DNA of 64,000 nt. Origin: Margaritifera margaritifera (Eukaryota; Mollusca; Bivalvia; Unionida; Margaritiferidae). The DNA is taken from positions 1,565,312 to 1,629,311 of the forward strand of contig JAQPZY010001200.1 in NCBI GenBank assembly GCA_029931535.1, in the 5' to 3' direction. Under the pieces are notes generated by a model that was given only the letters and a program-made list of their open reading frames with translations, was not told the DNA's origin and did no database searches. The position numbers and the translations under genes were made by a program. This document shows, one piece after another, positions 48,560 through 58,810 of the stretch (the stretch's first letter is position 1; every line of letters begins with the position of its first letter).

Positions 48560-49195
48560 CTTATAGTGTTGGAATGACCATCAGTGTCCCCATTATAATG
48601 TGGGGATGACTATACCACTCATCTCCCCATAATATGTGGATGACTGTACCACTGCCTCCCTTATAATGAGGGGATGACTATACCACTCTTCCTCATTCCT
48701 ACATAATGTGTGGACGACTACCACTGCCTCCCTTATAATGTGTGGATGACTATACCACTCTTCCCACCATCCAACATATGGATGACTGTACCACTGTCAT
48801 CCTTATGTGGGAATGACTATACCACTCCTCCCCCCCATAACATATGAATGACTGTACTACTGCCTCGCTTATAATGTGGCAAGGACTATACCACTGCCTC
48901 CTAATAATTTGGGGAGGACTATACCACTGTCCTACTTATAACGTGGGGAGGACTACCACTACCTCCTTATAATGTGGGGATGTCTATACCACTGACCTCC
49001 TTCTAAGATGGGGAGGACTATACCACTGCCTCCTCCTTATATAATGTGTGGATAACTATATCACAACCCTTTTTATAACATGGATATGTCTACCACTGCT
49101 CCACTTATAATATGGGGATGACTATACCACTGCCCCACTTACAACATTGGATGACTACCCCACAGCCCCGCTTATAATGTGAGGATGACTATCAT
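48560..49195 (+). repeat. Minisatellite, about 35 bp unit, degenerate
   Basis: Around 18 units of the form CTTATAATGTGGGGATGAC, then TATACCACTGCCTCC, with many substitutions and length changes. The left flank of the hAT element (CTTTATACCACTG) resembles part of a unit, so the transposon may have inserted into this array's edge. Confidence 0.85.
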
Positions 49196-49949
49196 AATTA
49201 TTGCTACTTAATTAGCTGCATTTTTATTTTTGTTACTGAATAACCATTCATAATGTGCTTTAAGATCATTAAATACTGTGTCAGAAATTTTCATGATGGA
49301 CCAATTTCCGTGGTTTTCATTGTTGCCCCTAAACCACATTTAAATACCCAACCAAAAATTAGCCACGTATGATGAAAAGCCACACCCATTTTATTTATGT
49401 GTTTCGTTCCTAGAGCTTAACAAAGCTACTAGTATTTGATTTATAAAATATTAGCTTTTACACGTATTTATTTTATTTTAACCATTGGAAAAAAGAATTA
49501 TAAAGCATTTTATAGTTTCAATGTACATGTATCAATACGGTATCAGCTAGCTGTAATTTCCACTCATTGCCTTCAATCAATATGTGAGATAAGTAAGGAT
49601 AGAGAGAAACAAGAAAAAGCATAAGGTATTCAAACACTAGTAATACGGAAAATGAAAGAAAGAATAATAAAAAAAATGCTAGTATATGAAAATTATATTC
49701 AATACTTATTCAAATCGATCATTCATTCCAGTACAACTGTTGTTGAAAATTTTTAATCCTCCTGAAAGCACATATCACTTTATCCTTGCATTTTTAATCC
49801 AAAAGAAGAACAAACCTGTAAAAACTAAAACTATTGTTTGATGCACTATTATTAATTAAACGCTATGCATATACAATAATTACAGCGGAGTATTAAAGCT
49901 CACAGTTCACTGATTTTTAGACAAAGCCACTATATCAACATTGTGTCAA
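49196..49949. other. Non-coding DNA
   Basis: A+T-rich; nothing recognised. Confidence 0.4.
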
Positions 49950-50360
49950 TCAAGTCCCATGATGCACACAAATGCTTGTCAGGTTAATAATCCCCAAAAT
50001 GTAGAATTGAACAAGTCCAGCTTTCTCAAAACCAATGATAATTAGGTCCAACCTTTCAGTCATTGTCATGTGAGCTGCAATTATCCATTCAGCATGAATT
50101 GGCTTGATTAACGAGGTTGCAAAGTTCACCAATACAGTGCACTGATCATCACCAGTAACATTTTCCTTTTCCGTGATTGCCTCCTTGACCTGTTTAGCAT
50201 ACCAGTTGTGGAAGTGTGATTTTAATTCTTCTTCGCACTCTTTATTTATTGTCAAGTCTAAATAGTTATCATAATGTAAGATACACCTTTCAATGCAAGC
50301 AAAAACAAACTTGTCCAATAGATTCAAGCCATATGAGACACAGTACGATAGCATGTGCAA
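49950..50360 (-). pseudogene. Possible transposon-associated protein fragment
   Basis: A 136-codon - strand open frame with DKFVFACIERCILHYDNYLD and, later, LIKPIHAEWIIAAHMTMT followed by IIIGFEKAGL. The KP[IL]HA.W...-G[FW]..AGI pattern is familiar from proteins encoded by DDE-type transposons, where it closes the catalytic domain. No catalytic residues are visible and no start or end is convincing. I cannot name the family with confidence. Confidence 0.35.
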
Positions 50361-50611
50361 GTTATATCTGCCCTCACAGACTGTGAAACTTTTCCATCAA
50401 GCAAGACTGAACCATTTTGATGAATTCATTGAAATTATCATGGGTGAAAGGAGTACAGAACATAAAGGTTAATATGATAAATTTAAAACTAAGTATTTCT
50501 TTATGTAGCATAATGGAACAACTGTTTTATATTCCAACAAATCTATTCTTGATCTGTTGCTGATGAACCTTATTGACATTGTACAGAGATAGTTGCCTCT
50601 ACACAGATAAA

Positions 50612-51405
50612 GTAATTCATCCATCTATCCGACTATGATAAAGAAATTCATCCATATATCAGACTATGATAAAGAAATTCATCCATCTAGCAGACTAAGA
50701 TAAAGAAATTCATCAATCTATCAGACCAGGATAAAGCAATTCATCCATCTATCAGACTAGGATAAAGAAATCCATCCATATATCAGACTATGATAAAGAA
50801 ATTCATCCATCTATCAGGCTAGCATTAAGAAATTTATCCATCTATCAGACTATGATAAAGAAATTCATCCATCTATCAGACTCGGATAAAGAAATTCATC
50901 CATCTATCAGACTATGAGAAAGAAATTCAACCATCTATCAGACTAGGATAAAGAAATTCATCCATCTATCAGACTAGGATAAAGAAATTCATCCATCTAG
51001 CAGACTAGGAGAAAGAAATGCATCCATCTATCAGAATATGAGGAAGAAATTCATCCATCTAGCAGACTAGGGTAAAGAAATTCATCCATATATCAGACTA
51101 TGATAAAGAAATTCATCCGTCTATCAGACTATGATAAAGAAATTCATCCATCTAGCAGACTAGGATAAAAAAATCATCCATCTATCAGACTAGAATAAAG
51201 AAATTCATCCATCTAGCAGACTAGGATAAAGAAATTCATCCATCTATCAGACTAGGATAAAGAAATTCATCCATATATCAGACTAGGATAAAGAAATTCA
51301 TCCATCTATTAGATTATGATAAAGAAATTCATCCATATATCAGACTATGATAAAGAAATTCATCTATCAGACTAGGATAAAGAAATTCATCTATCAGACT
51401 AGGAT
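50612..51405 (+). repeat. Minisatellite, 31-bp unit, about 25 copies
   Basis: Unit GATAAAGAAATTCATCC followed by ATCTATCAGACTAG, with variants ATATATCAG, TAGCAG and GGATAA/TGATAA. Units are well conserved, so the array is young or homogenised. The last units are shortened (AAATTCATCTATCAG). Confidence 0.95.
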
Positions 51406-51740
51406 AATGTTACAAACATTTGAATACTAAACACATAAATACTTTATGTGTACTAAATTCTCAATTTTCATGTGATCTTAGTAAGCACGGCCTGCTTTTG
51501 CGAGGTGACAAATTGTGACAGCTGTACTTTCTACGATGAAGAAAATGTCATTAAATGCTAAACGTCATTTTTCATGTGCCCTGTATCACGAGCGAACTCA
51601 ATCTGTTTCTCTGAGGCAAAAATTACGAGATTCATAGCTTTGTATAATGAATGAAATGTCATAAGTGTTTTTTGTGGGAAAGAGTTTTATCGAAGTTCAT
51701 TTTCAAAATGTGCATTCAAAAAAGGCATTTACTTACCATA
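51406..51740. other. Non-coding DNA
   Basis: Nothing recognised. Confidence 0.4.
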
Positions 51741-51953
51741 TTATACTCGCGTATAATCTGATAGCAACTGTAAACTGAATAGACCCAGATCTGTCGCATA
51801 ATGCGCCAGCAGATATGGGTCTATGCAGTTTGTAAGGAGTAATCAGTAAAACAAACAACATAGACCGTGATCTGCCGGCGCATAATGCGCCGGCAGATCA
51901 GGGTCTATGTTGTTTGCATCTGGACCCAGATTATATGCGAGTATATACATTAC
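51741..51953. mobile_element. Foldback/MITE-like element with two nested palindromes
   Basis: Outer ends TATACTCGCGTATAATCTG and CAGATTATATGCGAGTATA are inverted. Inside lie two related palindromes. The right one (about 51853-51918), centred on GCGCATAATGCGC, is nearly perfect, with arms reading AACATAGACC..GATCTGCCGG. The left one (about 51775-51832) is a diverged version. Such structures are typical of non-autonomous foldback elements. Confidence 0.6.
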
Positions 51954-52297
51954 AATACTATGTAAAAGAAATTAGCTCATGCATAGAAATCCAAGTGATA
52001 TTATTATGCCAACGGAATTAATGTAAATGAAGAAGGATAGACCTATGATCAACACGGAGAAATATAATGTGTCGGAAAGATTACAATAAAGCACCATCAA
52101 CATACAGTCTGCTGTAGTATGAAAATGGTATGGACAGAGTTAGCTATGACATTGGCGAATGATAGTTATATTTATACTCTGATTCTACTGAACAGTTTTG
52201 AAATGGTTCTGCTCTGCGATTGATGGCTTTTTATAATGATTTAAAATAACATTAATATAAGTCCTATCACGTTATTTCCATAACATACTGGTACATG
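51954..52297. other. Non-coding DNA
   Basis: A+T-rich; nothing recognised. Confidence 0.4.
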
Positions 52298-52442
52298 AGT
52301 AGTAGTGTAATATGCGGATTCTGGCACAAAACACCCCATCCCAATACAAAACCAGATAGCTCGCTCGCCTCGCTCGCTCGCTACTGGTTTTGTATTGGGA
52401 TGGGGTGTTTTGTGCCATAATACCGCATATTACACTACTACT
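52298..52442. repeat. Long hairpin with a GAGC/GCTC-repeat apex
   Basis: Arms of about 58 bp (52298-52355 and 52384-52442) are inverted complements except for a small mismatch near ATTCT/ATTAT. They contain GGCACAAAACACCCCATCCC and its complement. The 28-nt centre is a run of GCTC tetranucleotides with one phase slip (GCTCGCTCGCCTCGCTCGCT). It lies about 260 bp beyond the last - strand gene of element II. It could be a foldback transposon, or a terminal or replication hairpin of a virus-like element. Confidence 0.8.
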
Positions 52443-52561
52443 GAGACTTATAGGGTTTTGTTAGCAAGTGTATTGTATGACAAATGCGCCTCCAGGGTCT
52501 CAAAGATGATCACTTCACAAGTCGGTCATCTTTTTTTTACTTCTGATCATTTATCATGATT

Positions 52562-52660
52562 AGATAAAATTTCAGGTATTATATTATTGTTTTAGATAAA
52601 ATTTATAGTGCTAAATTATTGTTTTAGATAAAATTTCAGGTATTATATTATTGTTTTAGA
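52562..52660 (+). repeat. Short tandem repeat, 32-bp unit, 3 copies
   Basis: AGATAAAATTTCAGGTATTA, then TATTATTGTTTT, repeated with starts near 52562, 52594 and 52626. It lies between the hairpin and the first element II gene. Confidence 0.8.
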
Positions 52661-52704
52661 TACAATTCTCTAAATGAGTTCGCGCTAGATATACTTGTGT
52701 CTGG

Positions 52705-53112
52705 TTAGATAGTTGTGATTAATATCAGAATATTTGTAAGAGTATCAATTTGTATGCTTGTGACTATCATGATGATATTTCCATTGATAAGTTGTTCAAA
52801 TTCAGTACTATTTAAAGTATATGCTTTAAATAAAACAAAGATATCTTTATCATGAAGATCATCAACATCAAAGTTTTGTAAAATAATGTCTGATACTTCT
52901 ATTTTTTTTTTGGTAAATAATTTTTTATCGGACTGTACATTATTTGATAGTTTTTTTTCTTGAATTTTGCTAGAATAATTACTGGATTGATAACTGGTTT
53001 GTGTAAATATGTTTTTATTTTATCGCAAAGGTTTTGTTTTGTGTTAACAATTATGAAATGCGCTCATCATACTGTCAAATGTATGGTTTAGATTAAAAAT
53101 ATAATAACCCAT
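52705..53112 (-). pseudogene. Small unknown element II gene, broken
   Basis: Not obvious as a single ORF. On the - strand an ATG at 53112 opens a short frame. Downstream, a second frame reads TKQNLCDKIKTYLHKPVINP and a third continues LFTKKKIEVSDIILQNFDVD and FVLFKAYTLNSTEFEQLING to a TAA at 52705. Codon usage and Lys/Asn/Ile content match the neighbouring element II genes. The pieces look like one protein of about 130 residues cut by two frameshifts. Function unknown; it is the last gene of the - strand block. Confidence 0.4.
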
Positions 53113-53209
53113 TATATATTATGCTTATACGTTTTATGTTTAAATTAGGTATCTGCAATATTGATCTGACTCTGTGTGTTAATCAGCTTTTTTTGTTGTA
53201 CTGGTCCTC

Positions 53210-53669
53210 TTATTTAGAAACTCTTCCGGGAACAATACCGTTTAGCATATCGTCTTTGATACGGAACTCCTGTATTAAATCGATCATGTTGTATTTTTCT
53301 CCTCGAAGATATGTTCTCAATTGCGTCAGAATTTTTGAGTACACTGATGCAGCAAATTTACATGAAGATTTTTTGTTCTCGAGTTTTGGCTCAAGACGTT
53401 TGCAACCAGTACTAATGGTTATTCCAATACCAGATAGGATAAGCAAAAACGGGTTTAAAGAACTTCCTGCAGAAACAATTCCACCTGCGGTCAACACCAA
53501 CGGAGTATAAAATATCACTTTGAGAATTCCGCTGTAGTACAAATACGCTCTTTTAACACAAAACACTTTCTTGTGGTAAAAATTGTAGTACGCTATTAGC
53601 TGCGATTTGTCATCCTCGGATTTTTTTTGAGATGTGATTGAAGTCGATGGTGACTTTTTTTTGCTTCAT
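53210..53669 (-). pseudogene. Two-transmembrane protein of element II, frameshifted near its start
   Basis: From residue 40 or so the protein has two adjacent hydrophobic segments (VIFYTPLVLTAGGIVSAG and FLLILSGIGITISTG), then a cytosolic-looking C-terminus with SKILTQLRTYLRGEKYNM and EFRIKDDMLNGIVP. Similar two-helix proteins with an R-x-Y/F-x-R-G motif recur beside capsid genes in invertebrate virus-like elements; their role is unknown, membrane interaction being likely. The ATG at 53669 lies in a run of eight A's just downstream, and the frame downstream of that run differs by one base from the ATG's frame, so a homopolymer indel interrupts it. It probably overlaps the end of the upstream gene. 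Confidence 0.55.
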
Positions 53670-55660
53670 TATTAAGTGGAGTATATTTAAATTTTCAGCG
53701 GCATTAACAACTAGCGCACGAAAGTCAGCGTTTGGCTTGCCTCAAGTACTGCTTTGTAGTTTTGAAAACGAGGTGATTTGATGTCTCTGATTTGCTGTTC
53801 TTGTTTGTCATCGTACTCTAGCAATGATTTGTGGTCTAGCGTGGCAGAAACTGTTTCGATGTCGTTTATTTCACCGACAGTCTTTTCGTTAGCGTCAATG
53901 AACTCTATTGCTCCTTTGATGAGATCTATGTTGATATTACTATGAGTAAAGTATCGATGCAGGATAACGTATGCTGTTGCGAATTTTTCTTTTGTATTAG
54001 TGTTAACATTATCAGCTGGGTTGTTTTTTGAAGCTTAGTTTAAGTTTGGTAAATAGGTCAGCAAACGCATGTACAAAATGTATATAGCCGTATTCACCAG
54101 CGTAATTGACTGCTTCGTGTAATATTTTAACATCTGGAGGAGAAAAATCGTTTTCAAGTAGGTCAGCATGATCATAGTATAATATGTTTTTGATACCATC
54201 TATTGAATCTGGTAATGTGTAACTGTCCCATGGACCTAGATTAGAACCATGATAATCACTGTATTTATCTTTGTTGTCAGTAAAATATTTATGTGGTGAT
54301 TTGGCATTATCTCGAAAAATACTTCAATCATCATCAGAAAATCCATGATGTACTAATAATTGCAAAAATAAGGATGTAATGTGAATAATGCATTAGCAAA
54401 TTTTTCCTTTGCGGCAAAGTTTTCAATAATATCAATCTTTACTTTTTCAGCAGCATCTGAAATCAGATTTTAAATTCAGTATTATCGTCTAAGAATTTTT
54501 TATATTTTGTAAATATTTCTGATTTTTTGTCATATATATATTCATATATATTATATTTAAAAAGTCTGAGTTTATATTCAAACTTATTCGGAACTTTAGT
54601 GATTGCACCTAGAAATGGAGTAACCTCAGATTCATTTAAGTCTATATATTCTAGTACATCTGGTATAAATAGGATAGGTGCTGTATCAAGAATCAGGTAC
54701 TGGTATAAAATAGTGTATGCTGCAGCAAACTCGTTTAATTGAGTATCATCATACATGATTTCATTTACATTAAACTCAGTTTTTATTTGATTGCCTAAAC
54801 CCACATAATTCGGGTCTGTTATAAGTTTTCTTGTGTATTTGTTATAATCACCATTATCTACTATTTCAAGAAACGGTAAAAATTTGTCTGCTGGCTTCCA
54901 CTTGATATCATGTGGTATTTTTTTGAGATTACTTAGATTCTTGTAAAACTCGGTTTGGCTGGTAGGTAATAGCAGATTTATTTCATTCTCAATTTTTTTG
55001 ATTGAATCAATTGAGATCACTACATGTGTATTCGAAAACTTGTGTTTAAAACCTTCTGTTTTTGTAGCAGCAAGAATCAAATAGCTTGTTGCAAGTGCGC
55101 TAACATCATCAGGTTCGTTATGAACAGCAAGAATTGTTTCAACATCGTTATAATCCAATCCTATTTCTTTGAACAATCGTCTTTTAGCAAAACGCTCTTT
55201 AACTTTTGTGTTTCTGTTTAAACTAAACGATTTTTTATCTGCAATATTTTCAACAGCTAAATCATCCACATGCTTTTTATTTTTAGCTGGATCAAGAAAC
55301 TTTCTTCTTTTTATTAGCTTTGATCGTGATATAGTAAGAACATTATCTCGTGTTAACTTTAGGATTGTATCATGCAGCAGATTTTTGATCTGGTTTTCTA
55401 AATTAGCTATTTCCTGCCTTGTACAAAACTTAACAAATATGTCGTACTTGTCAAGAAGTTCTTTCATTTGGTTTTTTTCTCATAGCGATAACCGACTTGA
55501 TGTTTGCTATGTTTTCGGTTTCACCATAAAATTGATTGTGTAGCATGTTATACAATTCATTGATTGCGTCTTTTTGTGGTTTTGATAACGAAGCAAATTC
55601 TGGCTTGGTAATCTGGGATTGGTCAAATGTAAATATTTTTCCTTGTAAAACTCGCGGCAT
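53670..55660 (-). pseudogene. Long internally repeated protein of element II, broken
   Basis: Two open frames (55660-55451 and 55467-54463) overlap by 17 nt and read as one protein split by a frameshift. Downstream, further fragments continue in alternating frames to about 53670: KVKIDIIENFAAKEKFANAL, YSDYHGSNLGPWDSYTLPD, YVILHRYFTHSNINIDLIKG and ADFRALVVNAAENLNILHLI. The whole would be roughly 660 residues. A motif recurs about four times: SALATSYLILAATK, NEFAAAYTILYQYL, EKFANALFTLHPYF and EKFATAYVILHRYF, followed in at least two cases by an I.....E[FY]ID stretch. This indicates repeats of about 110-170 residues. No known family. Placed between fibre and two-helix protein; a structural or tape-like role is only a guess. 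Confidence 0.5.
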
Positions 55661-55696
55661 ACATCCACGATATCACTCGTTTTATTTAACAGGATT

Positions 55697-57064
55697 ATAC
55701 AATATCGTCAACGGTAAATATCTGAAACAACGTCAGACCTGGATTGACTAGTTCTGCAGCTACAGCATACAACCTGAACCAGGCGTACGTTCCTGTCGTT
55801 GACGCAGCTGGAATAAAAAAACTCGGATACAGAATTTGATACATAATAATTTGTTGTTGAATATAGTGTTGTCCACATAGAATCATTTGGCGATCCCTCT
55901 AGTCGCAGTTGTATATTCGCTCACCACCGCCAGCTCTACCACGAAGTTGAAATTTCCATATTGCCACTTGTGCATGACATTCAATTTTGATCCAAAAGTT
56001 GGATGATACACCATTTGTTGCCCATTCGTTTGTGTTTGTCGTTGACGTTATACCTGGCGCAAATACATAAAACGGAGAATATCCAGAATACGATGACGAT
56101 GCTGATGCAATAAATCCTGTGCTGTTTGCTGTATTAGTTGAAAGCGGTGTAATATAGCCAACATTGTTTTTGATTCTGAATACTCCAGAGACCTTAGAAT
56201 CGACGTATTCTTTGTTAACAAGATCGGTGGATCCAGTTGGTGTTGCAGCGGAAATAACCTTAAACGTTAACCTGTTGAGATCTCCTGTCATTGTATCACC
56301 AGATTTTTTAACAACCGGGCTTGTTAGATTTGACAGTGACGAATATGGAACAGCATCTCCAGGATTTACTGGTGTTGGTATATTTGTTACTGTATTATTG
56401 TTTATGTTAAGGGTTCCTGTCATTGTATCTTCTGCTTTTCTGAGTGCGTATTCGTTTAAGTATTGAACACTTACAGCATAGTCTAGCGCAGGTGCAGGAT
56501 CTGTGTTTAACCCGTTTAGCACATATCCTCCCATGTTTAAAGATCCTTCCATAGTCGTTCTATGACGTGGGACGTATTCGGACAACTTGGTGTTCAGCTG
56601 CGCAGAACAAATTGCGTCTGTGGTACCTGGCGGATATGTTGTTTTCAAACCAGTAACTTTAGCATTATTGGTAAACGTTAGCGTGCCGATCATTGTATCG
56701 CAAGCTTTATTGACTTGCTTGTTGTCAACGATTGTGAGTTGATTTAAACTGACAGCCTGATCAGTGGCTAGATTGGTGATTTTATGGCCTGACATGTCTA
56801 ATGTGCCAGTCATTGTATCGCCAGATTTGTTTACTTTTGATGAGTCTACTGCTGTGATCTGAGCTAAACTAACTGCTTGTGTTGGATCGATGTCTGTGGG
56901 CGGATAGTTGGTTACCAGATTGTTGATTTTCTTACCAGACATACTTAAGTTTCCTGTCATTGTATCTCCTGATTTTTAACATAATTTGTGAGATCTGCAC
57001 TGCTGTCGTTTATCACAGAAGTACCATTTTCAAGTAAGGTTCCGAACTTTGTGTAATGGCTCAT
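55697..57064 (-). pseudogene. Fibre/attachment-like protein with phage-tail repeats and discoidin-like tail, broken
   Basis: ATG at 57064 (MSHYTKFGTLLENG). The main open frame, 56960-55899, has six repeats of about 40-50 residues opening SGDTMTGNL, SGDTMTGTL, CDTMIGTL, RTTMEGSL, EDTMTGTL and SGDTMTGDL (residues 1, 50, 90, 137, 180 and 224), the last ending DLVNKEYVD. These are phage tail-fibre repeats. A C-terminal part with FWIKIECHAQVAIWKFQLRG resembles F5/8-type discoidin domains, which bind sugars or lipids; it finishes in other frames (AWFRLYAVAAELVNPGL, end at 55697). Lesions: a one-base change in an A run near 56976, one near 55905-55925 and one in an A run near 55815. Confidence 0.7.
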
Positions 57065-57109
57065 TTATATTACTCGTCGCAGATAATTTTTTATGTAAGT
57101 TATATTATA
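57065..57109. promoter_or_regulatory. Divergent intergenic region between fibre and ATPase genes
   Basis: Only 45 bp separate the two ATGs, which face away from each other. The gap is A+T-rich and holds a TATATTATAA box-like stretch near 57101. It probably contains both start-site elements; nothing more specific is visible. Confidence 0.4.
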
Positions 57110-57782
57110 ATGTCAATAATAAACTTTGATGATCCAAATAATCATTATGTTCAACATCATAACCACGATCTTCCAGATCCTATTTATCTGATAGTTGGAA
57201 GAACTGGATCGGGTAAAACTAACTTTCTAAGCAATTTACTGATGAATAAAATGTTTGTATATAATAAAGTACATATTTATACCATTAATCCTCATCAACC
57301 AAAATATCAGACGCTGATGAAGTTGAATGATAAAGTTAAAACGAAATTTTAACTTAAAGAAGATATTATTACATTTTCTTCACCCGAGGAAATTATTCCA
57401 GTAGAAGAATTTGATGCAAGGGAACATAAAATTATTGTATTTGATGATATTCCACTTGGCAGCACTGACATAAAAAAGATTCAGTCGTATTTTTCGTTGT
57501 CTCGTAATAAGCGATTTAATTCAGTTTATCTTGCACAGGGATTTTATAATGTAGACAAATTTATTAGGCGTCACACTGGGTGTTTTATTTTATTTGGGGG
57601 ACAGTGACAATTATGATATTGCTAGAATTGAACATGATTATTGTGGCGATATCAGCAAAGAGCGGTTTATAAGTTTGTACCACAGAGCAACAAGACAACC
57701 ATATGATTTTTTCTTATTTGATCGATATGCACCTGATGTTAAAAAAATGTTTAGACGTAATATTTTAGATTATCTTTTGTAA
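57110..57782 (+). pseudogene. A32-like (FtsK-HerA type) packaging ATPase, broken twice
   Basis: ATG at 57110 (MSIINFDDPNNHYVQHH). Walker A is GRTGSGKT at residues 30-37. After an in-frame TAA at 57350 the same frame continues with a Walker B-like KIIVFDDIP (about 57430) and SLSRNKRFNSVYLAQGFYN, the sensor-like segment. In a run of five G's near 57596 the frame shifts into SDNYDIARIEHDYCGDI and ends FDRYAPDVKKMFRRNILDYL at 57782. Length (about 220 residues) and motif order match genome-packaging ATPases of Polintons, virophages and nucleocytoplasmic viruses, which drive DNA into the capsid. Confidence 0.8.
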
Positions 57783-57807
57783 AGATTTTATGTGATTAAT
57801 GTAAATA

Positions 57808-58810
57808 ATGAACCGATTAGAAGTACTGCGTAAACTTGCTGAGGTAAGGCAGTTAAATAAAGTAATTGTTACTCCAGCTAGGCGTGGTGAAATACAACAA
57901 CAAGAACAACTTTCAAGATTATTTTTAAAACCATTGACAAAACAGATAGTTGGTGATGATCAAGGTTTAAAATCTGCTGTAGAAAAACTAATTGGTGTTG
58001 ATCCTGCTGATGATACTAAAAAAGATTTAAAAGCTATTATTGATGCAAATCAGGATAGAGCAATAGATGCAATAACCAGACGACAAGATGCACAACAAGC
58101 AGCACTAAATAATATTGCAGAGGAGTTAGCGCCAGATCTAGGAATACAAGGATTATTTGATGCTCCTCCATCCCAAGTTCGTGCTGCAGTTCCAGATCAA
58201 CCCACAACAACCAGTAGTTTTACTTTACCAAGACCTAAAACCTGGACAGAAACCATTGGAACAATTTTTAGACCAAAATCATCTGAAACTGCTTCTTCAC
58301 CAGAGCTTGGACATTCAGCTAAATCAGTCATGCGAATGACTCCATCTAATTATGGTTTGTCTGATCCTTCTTCGCCAGAAGAAGAATTGAAAAGTATGAG
58401 CTTAAAATTTCCAAATTTTCCGCCAAGGGAAACATGGAAAGATATGACTACCTCAGAACTTAAAGATTTGCATGGTAGGATAACATCTTTTAATAAGTCT
58501 CAGGGTCAGATAGCCAGGTATCGTCCAGATGTTAAAGAATCCGAGTCTACAAGTAGATCATCTTCAGGCTATTATAACAAAAAACTAGCAGAAGAAATTA
58601 AAAGGCGAGAAAAAATTACAGGTACGGGGATACGAATTGTTAACAGTGAATCTGATGTTGATGATACTATCAAAGCAAGCTGGTAATAATGGACTTGAAA
58701 TTGATAATGAAATTATTGATATACTTGATCATTTTAAATCGAATGGGCTGCTAAAAAAAATGAGTGTCAAAAACTACATAACAAAATTATATAAAATTAT
58801 ATTATATTAA
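57808..58810 (+). pseudogene. Element II protein of unknown function (about 330 residues), late frameshift
   Basis: The open frame 57808-58686 starts MNRLEVLRKLAEVRQLNKVI, is helical and Lys/Asp-rich to about residue 125, then Pro/Ser/Thr-rich and probably disordered, then a helical YYNKKLAEEIKRREKITGTG. It ends soon after DVDDTIKASW, but a neighbouring frame continues QAGNNGLEIDNEIIDILDHF and KKMSVKNYITKLYKII to a TAA at 58808-58810. That stop overlaps the next gene's ATG as TAATG, so the second frame is likely the true C-terminus and an indel lies near 58660. Similar proteins sit next to ATPase and capsid genes in related elements; role unknown, perhaps internal virion. Confidence 0.55.

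Noticed and set aside
50612..51405. Regularly spaced repeats resembling a CRISPR array
   Set aside because: Units are contiguous 31-bp tandem repeats without unique spacers, in a eukaryotic context.
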